Shown in pieces: positions 12,315 through 22,592 of a stretch of 64,000 nucleotides of DNA. How positions within the stretch are numbered: position 1 is the stretch's first letter; each line of letters starts with the position of its first letter. This DNA is from Niebla homalea (taxonomy: Eukaryota; Ascomycota; Lecanoromycetes; Lecanorales; Ramalinaceae). Made by a program: the position numbers and the translations under genes. The notes under the pieces were generated by a model. The model was not told where the DNA came from. It saw only the letters and a list, made by a program, of their open reading frames with translations, and searched no databases. The DNA is taken from NCBI GenBank assembly GCA_019925105.1, contig JAHGAU010000041.1, positions 186,001-250,000 of the forward strand, in the 5' to 3' direction.

Positions 12315-13105
12315 GAGATACTTCCTGGCAGGTTTGAACTGGGTGGAGCGATCATGTTCGTAGAAGTGGATGGGGTTCCCTTATCAGCGTAGGTGTTATG
12401 GGGCATTATGTTGATAGAGCAGGATTAGCAGTCATCCAAGGACGTGTCAATTGATCAACTGAATGAATGAATGAACATATGCTTTTGACAAATAAGTCGA
12501 ACCTGGGCTGTCGAGATAGGCAATTGCGTCCATTTTTGGGAGATTGAGGGGGATAATGTCATCACTATGGGTTGCATAGAACTACGGGGTACAAGAGCCG
12601 ATCATTTGTGCACAACTTCCTCTAGCCCCCCCGCCTCCTGCCACTCTGATTGGCTTATATAAACAGCAGCCAGGGATGAGGGAGAGCTCATCACCAAATG
12701 TGATAATCCTGATCTTGTTGCTCATCATACACTCGTTCCCATATCTGCCACTCTCGTTTGCTGTACATAGGTATCGATCCTCAAGCACATAATCTAGTAT
12801 GCCATACTCCCAGACATGCGCCTATGGGAAATTAAGAATTGACAATGACAGATACATGACCAACCAAATGAGATCTGAATTCCCCGTATACAAGTGATTC
12901 AGAGATCCAATCCTGTCCAAGAGATGGCAGAGTTTTGTTATGAGAGCATTGTCAGCCCGGAAGAACTATAGCTAAGGTGTGAGGTCGAGGTCAATACTTA
13001 ATCGCAAGCAGCCCCAGGATTCGATTTCGAGCCATTGCGCGCCCCAACATCGGACCTCCATCACCCTCTTGTACAAACATATGTACCACTAATTAGGCAA
13101 TATCC
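12315..13105. other. Intergenic region upstream of the CaaX-protein gene
   Basis: I see no gene. A promoter-like ATTGG motif and TATATAAA (12649-12663) sit about 450 bp before the next start codon. The remainder is unremarkable mixed sequence. Confidence 0.5.
12649..12663 (+). promoter_or_regulatory. ATTGG + TATATAAA core-promoter-like motif
   Basis: An inverted CCAAT motif (ATTGG) lies directly next to a perfect TATA-type element. The next plus-strand start codon is at 13106, so if this is used it implies a 5' untranslated region of about 400 bases, possibly with an intron. Motif match only. Confidence 0.3.
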
Positions 13106-15149
13106 ATGGCGACGATACACGCGCCCTCTACTGGGGGAAACGTTGATGTTTCCCACCAGGATGCCTCCGACAGCAATTCCGATCAATGGGACTTTTCTGT
13201 CCCGGACCCGCGAGAAGTAAGCTTCATCATGATCCTATTGCCATTCGTCTTAAGACTTCGTTGACTGGGCCCTCCTTGCTTCACTGCATGGATGCGCGCG
13301 ACTGACATAAAAGCTTGTTTGACAGTCTCAACCGCTAAATTACCCCTCTCAATCCTCGCCACAGAAGACACCCACTCAACACAAAGACTTCCCTTCCTCC
13401 AATTCTCAAGTCGACTCCAGAGTGTTCCCCACTAATTCTGCACGGCTGGACCAAGTCGAACGTAATGCGACAGTCAATGGCACTACTGCCCTACCAAAGT
13501 CATCAAAGCGAGGGAAGGACATGGATCCTGCCTATCTTTCACCCTTCAGCGAAAATACACGACCTGGATTGAACGACAGCAGGAGTGGCAGTGAGCCTGA
13601 TAGCCTATTGGACTTGTACGGCCATCCTAGGAGGAGCACGGCCGAGGCTTCACAGCTATCTTCGAGACGGGATGAACACACAATGCCGGAGCATATCGAA
13701 GAGCCTGCCCCGAAAGTTGCCGAGGAGGATACAGAGAACTCGAGATGGATTCACAGGGACAAGTTGCTTGCGATTGAAAGCAAGGAGATGCAAGAGCTAG
13801 GGATCATACCTCCGTCCCACAAGCGGACAGCTAGTCGATCCAAACATCCGAGAGGTGAAAGCCAGGAGCCTCATGAGAAGGGCAACGCCGACCAAACACC
13901 AACACCTGAAGTTCGCTCGGCCAAGGAGGGCAAGAAGCGCAGGCTTCAACCTCCAACCGGGTATGAAGAACCTGAGCCGGAATTGGAGCCTGATGAGATT
14001 CCCAACAATAATGACTTCGACCTCCGCACACCTGAAGAAATAGCGGCAGAGTCATCATCACACCAGCAATCTCTAACCTACTCCCCAATCTATCGCCAAA
14101 CCAGCAACCTACGCTCGTCCTCCTCCCGCATCCCACTTCCCCGTTCCAGCCCCATGCCTATCCCACAAGAACATCGCGAGCGCAACCAACCACTACCGCG
14201 AAAACGTGGAGGTAGCGCTGGTGAAGAAGACATATCCTACCCACAATCCCGCAGTCGGAACAACAGCGTGGGCTCACAAGTCCTCCTCGACAACACACCT
14301 ACCGTGCCCAATGACCTGAACCCAACTTTCACCACATCACCAGCCGACCGCCTCCCATCTTCCTCCGGCTCACCATCCAAACCCAAAGGTCTAAGAAAGC
14401 CCTCTACCTCCACCTCGACCCCAACACCAAAGCCTCGCACATCTTCCTCTACAACAGCCAACAGCAACCCGGCCGGACGCTCTCCCTCAACCCCCCTTCG
14501 CCCCAAATCCCGCTCGGGCCTTGAACCCCGCCCTCCCACCGCCATCAATCGCCCGGAGGGTGACCCACCCTGGTTAGCCGACATGTACGCACCCGATCCA
14601 CGGTTACCCCCGGAACAGCAACTTCTCCCCACACACGCGAAGAAATTACAAGCTGAGCAGTGGGAGAAAGCTCGGAAGGAAAGCGACGCGCGAAGGATGG
14701 AGAATGATCGCGGGGCACACACAAGCGGAATGAGCGGCAAAGGTATACAGCAGCCGAGGGAGTTCAGTCCAGTGGCCGTACATACACCTGAAGGGCTGCG
14801 ACCGCCGGATCAAGAGGACGATGGGAGAACGCCGGGGACGCGGATGTTGAAAGATCTACCGGTCATGCCAGCAAAGAATTCCCCTAGTCCTCTCAGTCCT
14901 GTCAGTCCTGTCAGTCCTGGGGAGGAGAGGGAGAAGGGCAGAAACGGTGGATATAGCGCGGTACCGCGTGTCAGAGGTAGCGGGGTGGGAGATGCCAACA
15001 GTGCGAGGAACAGTGCAGCAGTGAGAGCAGATAATCCGCTTGATCCCTTCGAGCAGGAACGCATAAGCAGAGAGATGGCCATCAATGACGAAAAGGGGAA
15101 GAAGAAGGAAAAAGAGGCAGGGTGCTGTGGCGGGTGTATTCTTATGTGA
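13106..15149 (+). CDS. Long disordered protein with C-terminal CaaX box
   Basis: I do not recognise the family. Two exons, 13106-13216 and 13326-15149, join in phase 0 and give 644 residues. Almost the whole protein is Pro/Ser/Thr/charged and predicted disordered, without a globular domain. It contains repeated short motifs such as SPLSPVSPVSPG (about residue 570) and a basic tract KKEKE close to the C-terminus. The very end is CCGGCILM: the last four residues (Cys-Ile-Leu-Met) are a textbook CaaX box, with Met favouring farnesylation, and the two Cys just upstream could be palmitoylated. I infer a membrane-tethered scaffold or signalling adaptor. One moderately conserved-looking part is residues 440-490 (GDPPWLADMYAPDPRLPPEQ). 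The ATG at 13106 has a good context (ATCCATGGCG). Confidence 0.75.
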
Positions 15150-15743
15150 ATTTCCTTTTAGCGAGCGAGCGTGTGAGAAAATGCTTTTGCGGACATGCGA
15201 CTGCGGCAGCGACAGTCGTCAACATGCGGTTCTTTTGTATCCATGGGAGTGGGATGGCATTCCGGAGTTGTCGGTTTCTGTCAAGATTTTGGGGCGATTC
15301 TGTAACCAAGCGAGTGTAAGTAGATACTCCTTACTCTTGATAGGATTCAATTTCGTTCGGCGGAGACGATGTAGACTGCGATTGATCCCAGACCCAAGTC
15401 TTTACATGAAGCACCATTTAAACCGCAGGAGCCTCTTTGTATGACAAATACCGCTCCTTTTCACCTGCCCCTATATGTCATACACGAAAGGAAACGATTA
15501 TATCCTGTCCGAAAGCACAATCATCATAAGGCTGAATCAATGTCCAGTCGCGAAGGGTTCGGCCTGTTGATTTTGCCCATTTCCCCCTCCTCTCCCTTCT
15601 CCTTCAGAACTTCTCAATCCACTTCTATTGCCAATCCAATTCTTCCCAATCAATTCACTTCCAGTGATGGGGTTCACCCACTATCACCACACTTTAATAT
15701 CCATCAGCTAACAGTATCTTTCTCTACCACCAACCACTTCACC
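15150..15743. other. Intergenic region/5' leader of the Spp1 gene
   Basis: Includes the 3' region of the CaaX-protein gene and the CT-rich leader of the next gene (about 15580-15743), typical of a fungal 5' untranslated region. The frame of the next gene is open through part of this stretch, with alternative in-frame ATGs at 15441 and 15540, but the encoded residues look like leader sequence and not a conserved domain. Confidence 0.5.
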
Positions 15744-17993
15744 ATGCCCTCCTCCCTCTCCAATATCTTGAACCCCACCCCTGCTCTCCATACCTCCCCA
15801 CCACCAGCACCAGCTTCCTCGAATAGCAACATGAGTCGCCCAATTCCCCCACCAGCGATCATGACGTCCCCCGCCACCCAGCATCGGAGAAGAGAATCTG
15901 TGTCTTCACCGGGATTGGACGCGCTGGCCGATGCCGCAAGTCATACCGCGCCACTCGCGTCGCCTACTATGGGTAATACGGCGACCTTTCGACGGCCTTC
16001 ATCGGGCGCGCAGGGCATCTACTCACCGGGATTGGCGCAGTTGAGTGAGGCCGTGAAGATCAGCGAGGGGCCGCAAGTATTTGGGGGGGCTCTGGCTGGG
16101 GTGAAGGCGCAAAGGATGGAGGGGCGTGTCAATGTGGGAGATGAGAGAGGGGACATTGAGACGCAAAACATGAGCATGGAAAGAGGGGGAAATGAGGGGA
16201 CAGCAGCGCCAATGCAGATTCGCGCGCCGCTACCAGGGCCCGAGCAAAATCTACCTTCCTTGGTCATACCAGAAGCGCAGAGTGAGCAGGTGCAAGTGAA
16301 GTCGGAAATGAACGATACGCCTGTTCAGCAACAGGCTCCTTCTGTCAATGGCATAACTCATGCTGAAGCTTCGCCTCTCCCCTCCTCTCCAGCAACCTCT
16401 ACCACCATCAAAGACACCCTCAAACCCAAAGCTCCTCCCTCCAAGAAACGCGCCGCTCCCAAGAAAGGCACAGCCAGCTCCATCAAACCCCCCTCGGCCA
16501 AGAAGCGTAAGCTCGACGTTTCCAGCGAAGCCCGAAGCGCCGATGGCTCTCCCTCTCGAGGCACCCCCTCAACAGCCCGTGCCTCCGCTACCCCTGTCCC
16601 TTCGAAATCCAACAACAAAACCAAACAGCCGACTTCACGCAGCTCCTCCGCTGTCCCCGCCGACGACGGCTCCGCAGCCTCCTCCGAAACGGACGAGGAG
16701 AACAAAGAACTCTTCTGCATCTGTCGTAAGCCTGACGATCATTCCGTCATGATCGGCTGCGATGGCCCCTGCGAAGATTGGTTCCATCTGAAGTGCGTCG
16801 CCATGACAGAATCCAGGACCGCGCTCGTGCAGAAATGGTTCTGCCCCAATTGCGCAGAAAAGGGGTTTGAGACCTTGTGGAAAAGGATGTGTCGGTTGCC
16901 GGGCTGTGAGAAGCCCGCGCGACATGATGAGAAGAAAGGTGGGACCGGAATAGTGAGCAAATATTGTGGCGAAGAGCACGGTGAGGAGTTCATGCGGAGG
17001 ATGGTGGATCCTGGGTGCGCCGCCAAGGATGAAGGCGGTATCACTGAAGATATGAAGACCGCAGTAGTCGGAGCAGCAACGCGAGGCAGGAGAGGAGGCG
17101 GCCACCTCGACTTCTCGGAAGCTGACATACAAGCCGCCATCGCCGCCTCGGAATCCATGAACGGCGCCACCACCAAACCCTCAGACCATCAAGCCAACGA
17201 CGACGAACAAGATCTCAAAGCCCTCCACGGCGGCGTCCTTAACCCACCCGTTCTGAAAACACTTATCGATACCGTCAAAGACGTGGATGAATTCCACCGC
17301 CTCGGCTCTCCTGCTGCTGACCCTACCACCACCAATGGCACCACCACCACCACCACCGAAATCAACTACACCCCCACCGACCGCACCGTCCTCTCCACCA
17401 TCTCCCAAAAACGTTCCGCCCTCATCCACAGACGGGACATGCTCCTCGCCCGCGACCGCTTCGTCGACATGGTAGAAGCGCGGCATAAAGCCGTCCTCGC
17501 CGAGCTCCGTGAACACGACAAGAACGTGAAGGAAATATGCGGGTACGACGCCCGGCTGACATGGTCGGATGGCGAGTTTGACGCTTGGAGGGTTTCGGAT
17601 CATGGAAAGGATGTGTTGGAAAAGGGCGTGCTGGGACCACCTGACGAGGGCGGTGGGAAAGGTGGTGGAGCCGTGGTGAACGGCGTGCTGACGAATGGTG
17701 TCAACGGCCTTGTCAATGGCGTCCACCACGACGGCCCCGAACCGACATCGCCACCCCCGCCACCAGATCATACCAGTAATGACGAAATCGGCCGCGGCGT
17801 CTGCAAGCGGAAACGGTGTGAGCGGCATCGGGCCTGGTACAAGGGCCAGCAGACGGACAACGGGTTCGAGAAGGATCTCGTCCGGCAGGCGTTGCGGAAG
17901 CTGGAGCTGGAAGAGAAGGAGGTCAGGGAGCGGGCTGTTGTCCGGGGGCTTGAGGGCGAACGGGAGGAGGAGGAGAAGGGGGCCTGGGGGTGA
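15744..17993 (+). CDS. spp1: PHD-finger protein, COMPASS (Set1C) subunit Spp1-like
   Basis: Likely the Spp1/CFP1-type subunit of the Set1 histone H3K4 methyltransferase complex; its PHD finger reads methylated H3K4. Single exon, 749 residues from the ATG at 15744 (context CACCATGCCC). Residues about 322-375 form a complete PHD finger: CICRKPDD, then GCDGPCEDWFHLKC and WFCPNC, giving the Cys4-His-Cys3 ligand set. It is followed by a second Cys/His segment of the Spp1 type (CRLPGCEKPARHDEKK... YCGEEHG), and near the C-terminus by a short basic Cys/His patch (CKRKRCERHRAWYKG) and an acidic/basic helix. The N-terminal 300 residues are disordered and carry a Lys/Pro-rich nuclear-localisation-like stretch (PPSKKRAAPKKG). 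Upstream in-frame ATGs at 15540 and 15441 could extend it; I prefer 15744 because the intervening peptide resembles leader sequence. Other PHD proteins are possible, but the zinc-finger order favours Spp1. Confidence 0.82.
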   Translation: MPSSLSNILNPTPALHTSPPPAPASSNSNMSRPIPPPAIMTSPATQHRRRESVSSPGLDALADAASHTAPLASPTMGNTATFRRPSSGAQGIYSPGLAQLSEAVKISEGPQVFGGALAGVKAQRMEGRVNVGDERGDIETQNMSMERGGNEGTAAPMQIRAPLPGPEQNLPSLVIPEAQSEQVQVKSEMNDTPVQQQAPSVNGITHAEASPLPSSPATSTTIKDTLKPKAPPSKKRAAPKKGTASSIKPPSAKKRKLDVSSEARSADGSPSRGTPSTARASATPVPSKSNNKTKQPTSRSSSAVPADDGSAASSETDEENKELFCICRKPDDHSVMIGCDGPCEDWFHLKCVAMTESRTALVQKWFCPNCAEKGFETLWKRMCRLPGCEKPARHDEKKGGTGIVSKYCGEEHGEEFMRRMVDPGCAAKDEGGITEDMKTAVVGAATRGRRGGGHLDFSEADIQAAIAASESMNGATTKPSDHQANDDEQDLKALHGGVLNPPVLKTLIDTVKDVDEFHRLGSPAADPTTTNGTTTTTTEINYTPTDRTVLSTISQKRSALIHRRDMLLARDRFVDMVEARHKAVLAELREHDKNVKEICGYDARLTWSDGEFDAWRVSDHGKDVLEKGVLGPPDEGGGKGGGAVVNGVLTNGVNGLVNGVHHDGPEPTSPPPPPDHTSNDEIGRGVCKRKRCERHRAWYKGQQTDNGFEKDLVRQALRKLELEEKEVRERAVVRGLEGEREEEEKGAWG

Positions 17994-19075
17994 AGGGGAG
18001 GATCGAGGACATCAAGCATTCAATAACAGAAGTAGAGTTTTTAGCGGGGGGTATAGTAGCATAGCACGGTATGATCAATCCCACAAATACAGATACATTG
18101 GCAAGTTGTCAGTCGTACTACTCCTTGATGTGCCTTCCCATTCTAGTTAAGGAAAGGGGAAGGGGCATCCCCACCTGCAAAAATAATTGCAACGTGTCCC
18201 TTCCCACCATTGAGATCTCTTGAATTCTTTACGAGGACCTTGGATGAAGAGAAGTTTGGTGGTGGAGTTGTGCATTGAAATATAATCTTCGGATTATGTA
18301 CCAATACCTTTTTCCGATACACCCATTTTTCATAAGGGTAGAACTGTCGCCAGGCTGTATTTTTGCAGGTGGGAGAGGGCTCCCCTGGAGCAAAATAAAT
18401 GTGGGCGCGGAAAACCCCGCTGAAATCAAATCTCCTCTAAATCGTTTACTCTTTCTCATCCGCCAACAACTATATTAAACAGAAATAATCTGGTTACAAA
18501 GTTGTTAAGACTGACTTAATTTACGGACTTGGTATACCAAGACTTTTGCCTTAAAGATTGTATCAAGTGCAGGAAGAGGAGTCGCTCCTGGGGAGGAGGG
18601 GAGGAGCAAGCGAGAGTCTTGGCAGTCGATGATGTACTTCTCCTCTTCCTTCTTCTCTGTAGGTCACACAGAATGCTCTGTTATTGATCCAATCTGCTCC
18701 ACTCAAACAGCAGTCGGCTATGTGTTGCTGTGACAATGTAACCCTGAAATCATGTTTCGATCTCGAGAAGCCCGGCTGATCTATCATCCCACGAATGCCC
18801 CTCCTTGCTGCATGGGGGGCGTTAGGGTGGCCTATCAAGCTGAAGTACCCTGGCTGTATCCCCTGCAGGTAAGACCACTCAGATCACGTATCATGAATTT
18901 ACCTTCCTTCTCAGGCGAAGGTGGTGTGGTTCGGTCTAGCCCGGTGACGTCGGCAGCCTGTTTTGGAGACTCGATCAGGCTGAGCGAAGTAATGATGACG
19001 ACCTGTTTTTCTTCTGCCTGCGCACCCCCAAACTTGTACACTTCATGCTTCATTTTCAGCACTGGGTAGCATACC
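17994..19075. other. Intergenic region upstream of the first NACHT gene
   Basis: No gene seen. Contains the 3' region of the Spp1-like gene and, presumably, the promoter of the NACHT gene at 19076. Moderately AT-rich around 18180-18560. Short open frames only. Confidence 0.5.
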
Positions 19076-22000
19076 ATGGACCCTCTAACTGCGGTGGGTC
19101 TAGTCAGCAACATTGTGCAGCTTGTCGATGCCGCGGGCAAGGCCTACAAGGTCTTCCGTGAGATCCACAAGTTGGGCGCTGCGACCAAGGATACTGACAT
19201 GACTTATACGAGCGAGCAGCTCCAAGAGGCATGCTCATCATTAGGTGACTCACTGAATTCACCGAACAGCAACGCCAACAGTGGCCCCCAAGTGCTTCCA
19301 AGTCACGTCAACCTGAGTGACCTCAACTCACAGTGCCATGAGACTGCCAAAGCTTTACACACGGAGCTCATGTCATTACAGAAGAATCCTGATACAGGAG
19401 TCCGTGAGAGTCTTTCGAAACTCATTTTGAAAATGAAGAAGGCCAAGGGTATCGAGCAAATCAAGACTAGGCTTGATGAACATCGAAAGGTTTTGGATAC
19501 CAAAGTCTTGATTGATATATGGCATGTCTCTCAATTCTAGAGTCCGGGATGAAAAACACACTGACTTTGCAATTCAAGGCATCGTGTTGGGCAACAAATA
19601 ACGGAACAAACAGTGCTGGCTAAAGGGCATCAACAGCAGCTTGAAAAGCTGTCTGAAACTTTGTCATCCTGGCACTCGACTACTTCGAATGATCTCATTG
19701 CACAAATAGCAAAGGCAATCCAAGCCAGCGAGGAACAAAACATCCGTACCAGAGTGCATGTTTCGGAGGCTAGGGACCACATTACCTCAGCAATCCAGAA
19801 TCTTGGGTTGTCGCATGACCAAAAGCAGACTCAACGAGAACAGGAGCAGCGTTCTCAGCAGCAACGCAAGCACTTTTTGAAGTCACTCACGTTTGTCGAG
19901 ACCCATCTTCGCATGAACACGATAGCGCCGTCTCATCATGAAACATTCCAATGGATATTTGACGATGATTCAAAACGCCCTTGGCACAGCTTTACAACAT
20001 GGCTCAAAGGAGATAATTCTGTCTATTGGATTCATGGTAAACCTGGTTCTGGCAAAAGCACGCTCATGAAGTTCCTCGCCAAAAACGCCCAGACAGGAAG
20101 TTGTCTTAAAGAATGGTATCCTAATGCAAAGGTGCTCATTGTCGAATATTACTTCTGGCTGTTGGGAAATGAAATTCAACGAAGCTTCAAAGGCTTCCTC
20201 TGCTCCGTCATTCGCCAAATTGTGGATAGCGACAAGCGTCTCCTTGACTCGGTGATCGACCTGGACCCAGAGATGCTCGGGAAGCGCAATGTCAACGATT
20301 GGTCCGAATCCGAGCTGCAGCATCTATTTGATCGTTTGCAAGACCTGATGACGCATCCAGTGTGCCTTTTCATCGACGGACTTGATGAGTTCGATCACCG
20401 TGAGGATGTGGATGTATTGCTTAATCTCATTGAAGATGTTCCTGCAAACCGTCTACTCAAAGTGTGCGCGTCCAGCCGTCCAGAGAACTATATCTCGAAA
20501 CGCTTGTCCAAGTACCCTCAAATGCGATTACAAGATTTGACCAAAGCAGACATGCAAATCTTGATTCGGCATGAGCTCGACCACGCACGCAGCAAGTGTA
20601 ATCCAGCCTCAATTGACAAAATACATCTCGAGGAGATCGTTCAGAGCATAGGCTTCAAAGCCGACGGGGTCTTCTTATGGGTCCGATATGCGATCAAGAG
20701 CCTCATTAACGGGATGCGGAACGAGGACAGTTTCGAGGACCTCTTGAATCGCATTGAAGACTTGCCAAGTGGGATGCACCAACTTTACCTCCAAATGTGG
20801 AACCGTCTGAATGAAGACAAACAACGCTATCGGCATGAGGCGGCCACGTACTTTTCATACCGCCTCTTGAATCAGGACTATGACTTTGGGTCCATGTCCC
20901 TTTTTGAGATGGTGATAGCTCTTGATTCAAGTCTCCAACGCATGTATATCGCTTCTGTCATGCTCCCAGGCCATATCGATGTGGCTAGACAATGCAATAC
21001 TCTGAAGACCCGGCTTTCAACCCGCTGCGCAGGACTACTCGAAGAAGTTATGCTTGACGATCGTACTGATAAATATGATCCACGTGATCGCCAACTTGAA
21101 TGGGAGGATGGGCCTCGTTCACCGATTCAAAGGATGTTGAATGAAGGTGAAATCATCAACCACCACAAGACAAAGATCGTGTTCATGCATCGGACTGCTC
21201 GAGACTTTCTGTTGGACACCGCAGAAGGTCGGAGTCTGCTGGGTCAAGCGAAAGAGTCCTGGCATTTACAATCGCATCTTATCAGGGCTCGAATGGCGGT
21301 AATGGTCCAAAGGCTGGAGCCATTTTCTCCCAGATATGTGGAAAAGGTGATGGCGTTTATTGCTTTCCACTGCAAAGAGGATGAAGTCGAGTTGTTAATC
21401 ACCTTGAAGCGCCTATGCGAACGTTTAAGCATACCACGCATTTCGTCACATAACATAGCTTACCAGTCGTTTTGGGTATTTCAACCCTTCAGTGGCTTCG
21501 ACGGTCTAGCCGCTAGGACAGGTTGTACAAAGTATATTCGGAATTTGTTTCAGAGACCGGAGCATTACCTCAGTCCATATTACCGTGGCTATCTTATCGC
21601 GTCCTTAATGGAGCGTTTAGACGCGTGGGGTTCAGGACTCGATCGCCGGTCTGATCGGCTGTCTATGGTTTCCTGGCTTCTCTCGAGCGGTCTAGATCTT
21701 CGTACCAAACACGTAAGGGGCAATGAGATTGTAGATGTCATCACAGTCGTGTTAGAAGGCATAACAAGCGCTGTGGATATATTACACCATCCACGGCGAT
21801 ACATCAAGGATGGTGGTCAAATTGCAAAGCAGGCCAGAATCATCATTGAGCAGCTGCTTGCGACGCTAGCTGGCTCCGACTTTGAATGTCATGCGGCGTT
21901 AACTGGGAGTGCTGAGTGGCTTACTCTCTCATCTTTCTTACTTAAAACTAAGAGGAAGTTTTTGGGGATCTGTACAAGTGCCATGAATCTTTGCTGGCTT

Positions 22001-22592
22001 GCCATGCAGTTTCTTGATCGTCGTTTCCCACCTGACAATAAAGAGAGGTGAGTGTCATTTCTTCATGCGCTAGATTTGCTACCGAAGTTAGACGCATTAC
22101 TGACATACGGGTAGTCGATCTGCGCCAGCGGTTATTAAGGGAATTAGAGTGATATTTTCGTACGACAAGTCTGACCCCGATCCGGAGGCTATATATTGCT
22201 TTGATGAACAGGACTCGGTACTCCTGGGGCAGAAGTTGGAGCAGATTTGGTTTCATGATCATGACTTCCCAGCGTCCTGGCAAGATCTCCCGTCAGATCT
22301 TGAAGAGCGGCTGCGGGAAATAGGTGAACGTAGTCCAAAGGTCTCATACGAGGCTTGGGCATACGACAATAGTTTCAAGTTCAAGTTCAAGGACTTGAAA
22401 TATACATTGGATCCCTCCGAGGACGTAGACGAGAGTAATTGGAGGCAGAAAGGTTACTTTAGAAAATATGACGCCCGAGACGAATTGCATAGATCACCAG
22501 AGAAGCTAAGAATGCTTGAGAGGATGGGGGAAGCTGCCCCTGAGGACTCCAACTCAGATGCCACTTCAGCATATTTCTCTTTCGGAAGATAG
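19076..22592 (+). CDS. NACHT-domain NTPase (fungal NLR-like), intact
   Basis: STAND-class NTPase of the fungal NLR-like group, many of which act in non-self recognition. Exons 19076-19521, 19579-22047 and 22115-22592 give 1,130 residues. The N-terminus (MDPLTAVGLVSNIVQLVD) is the short helical domain commonly fused to fungal NACHT proteins. A Gln-rich, probably coiled-coil linker leads to the NACHT core: Walker A GKPGSGKST (about residues 302-310) and Walker B LFIDGLDEF (about 412-420), followed by the sensor-like stretch KVCASSRPE. After the NTPase come helical segments and no recognisable ankyrin, WD or TPR repeats, so the sensor region is unclassified. Intron 1 appears to use a GC donor (GCATGT...AAG), the only junction that keeps the frame; intron 2 has a standard GTGAGT donor. 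It lies tail to tail with the second NACHT gene, which has the same domain order. Confidence 0.85.

Noticed and set aside
14237..14740. Minus-strand open frame of 167 codons inside the CaaX-protein gene
   Set aside because: It is antisense to the Pro/Ser-rich coding sequence and has no domain.
17181..17828. Minus-strand open frame of 215 codons inside the Spp1-like gene
   Set aside because: Antisense to a coding region with low-complexity composition; no domain.
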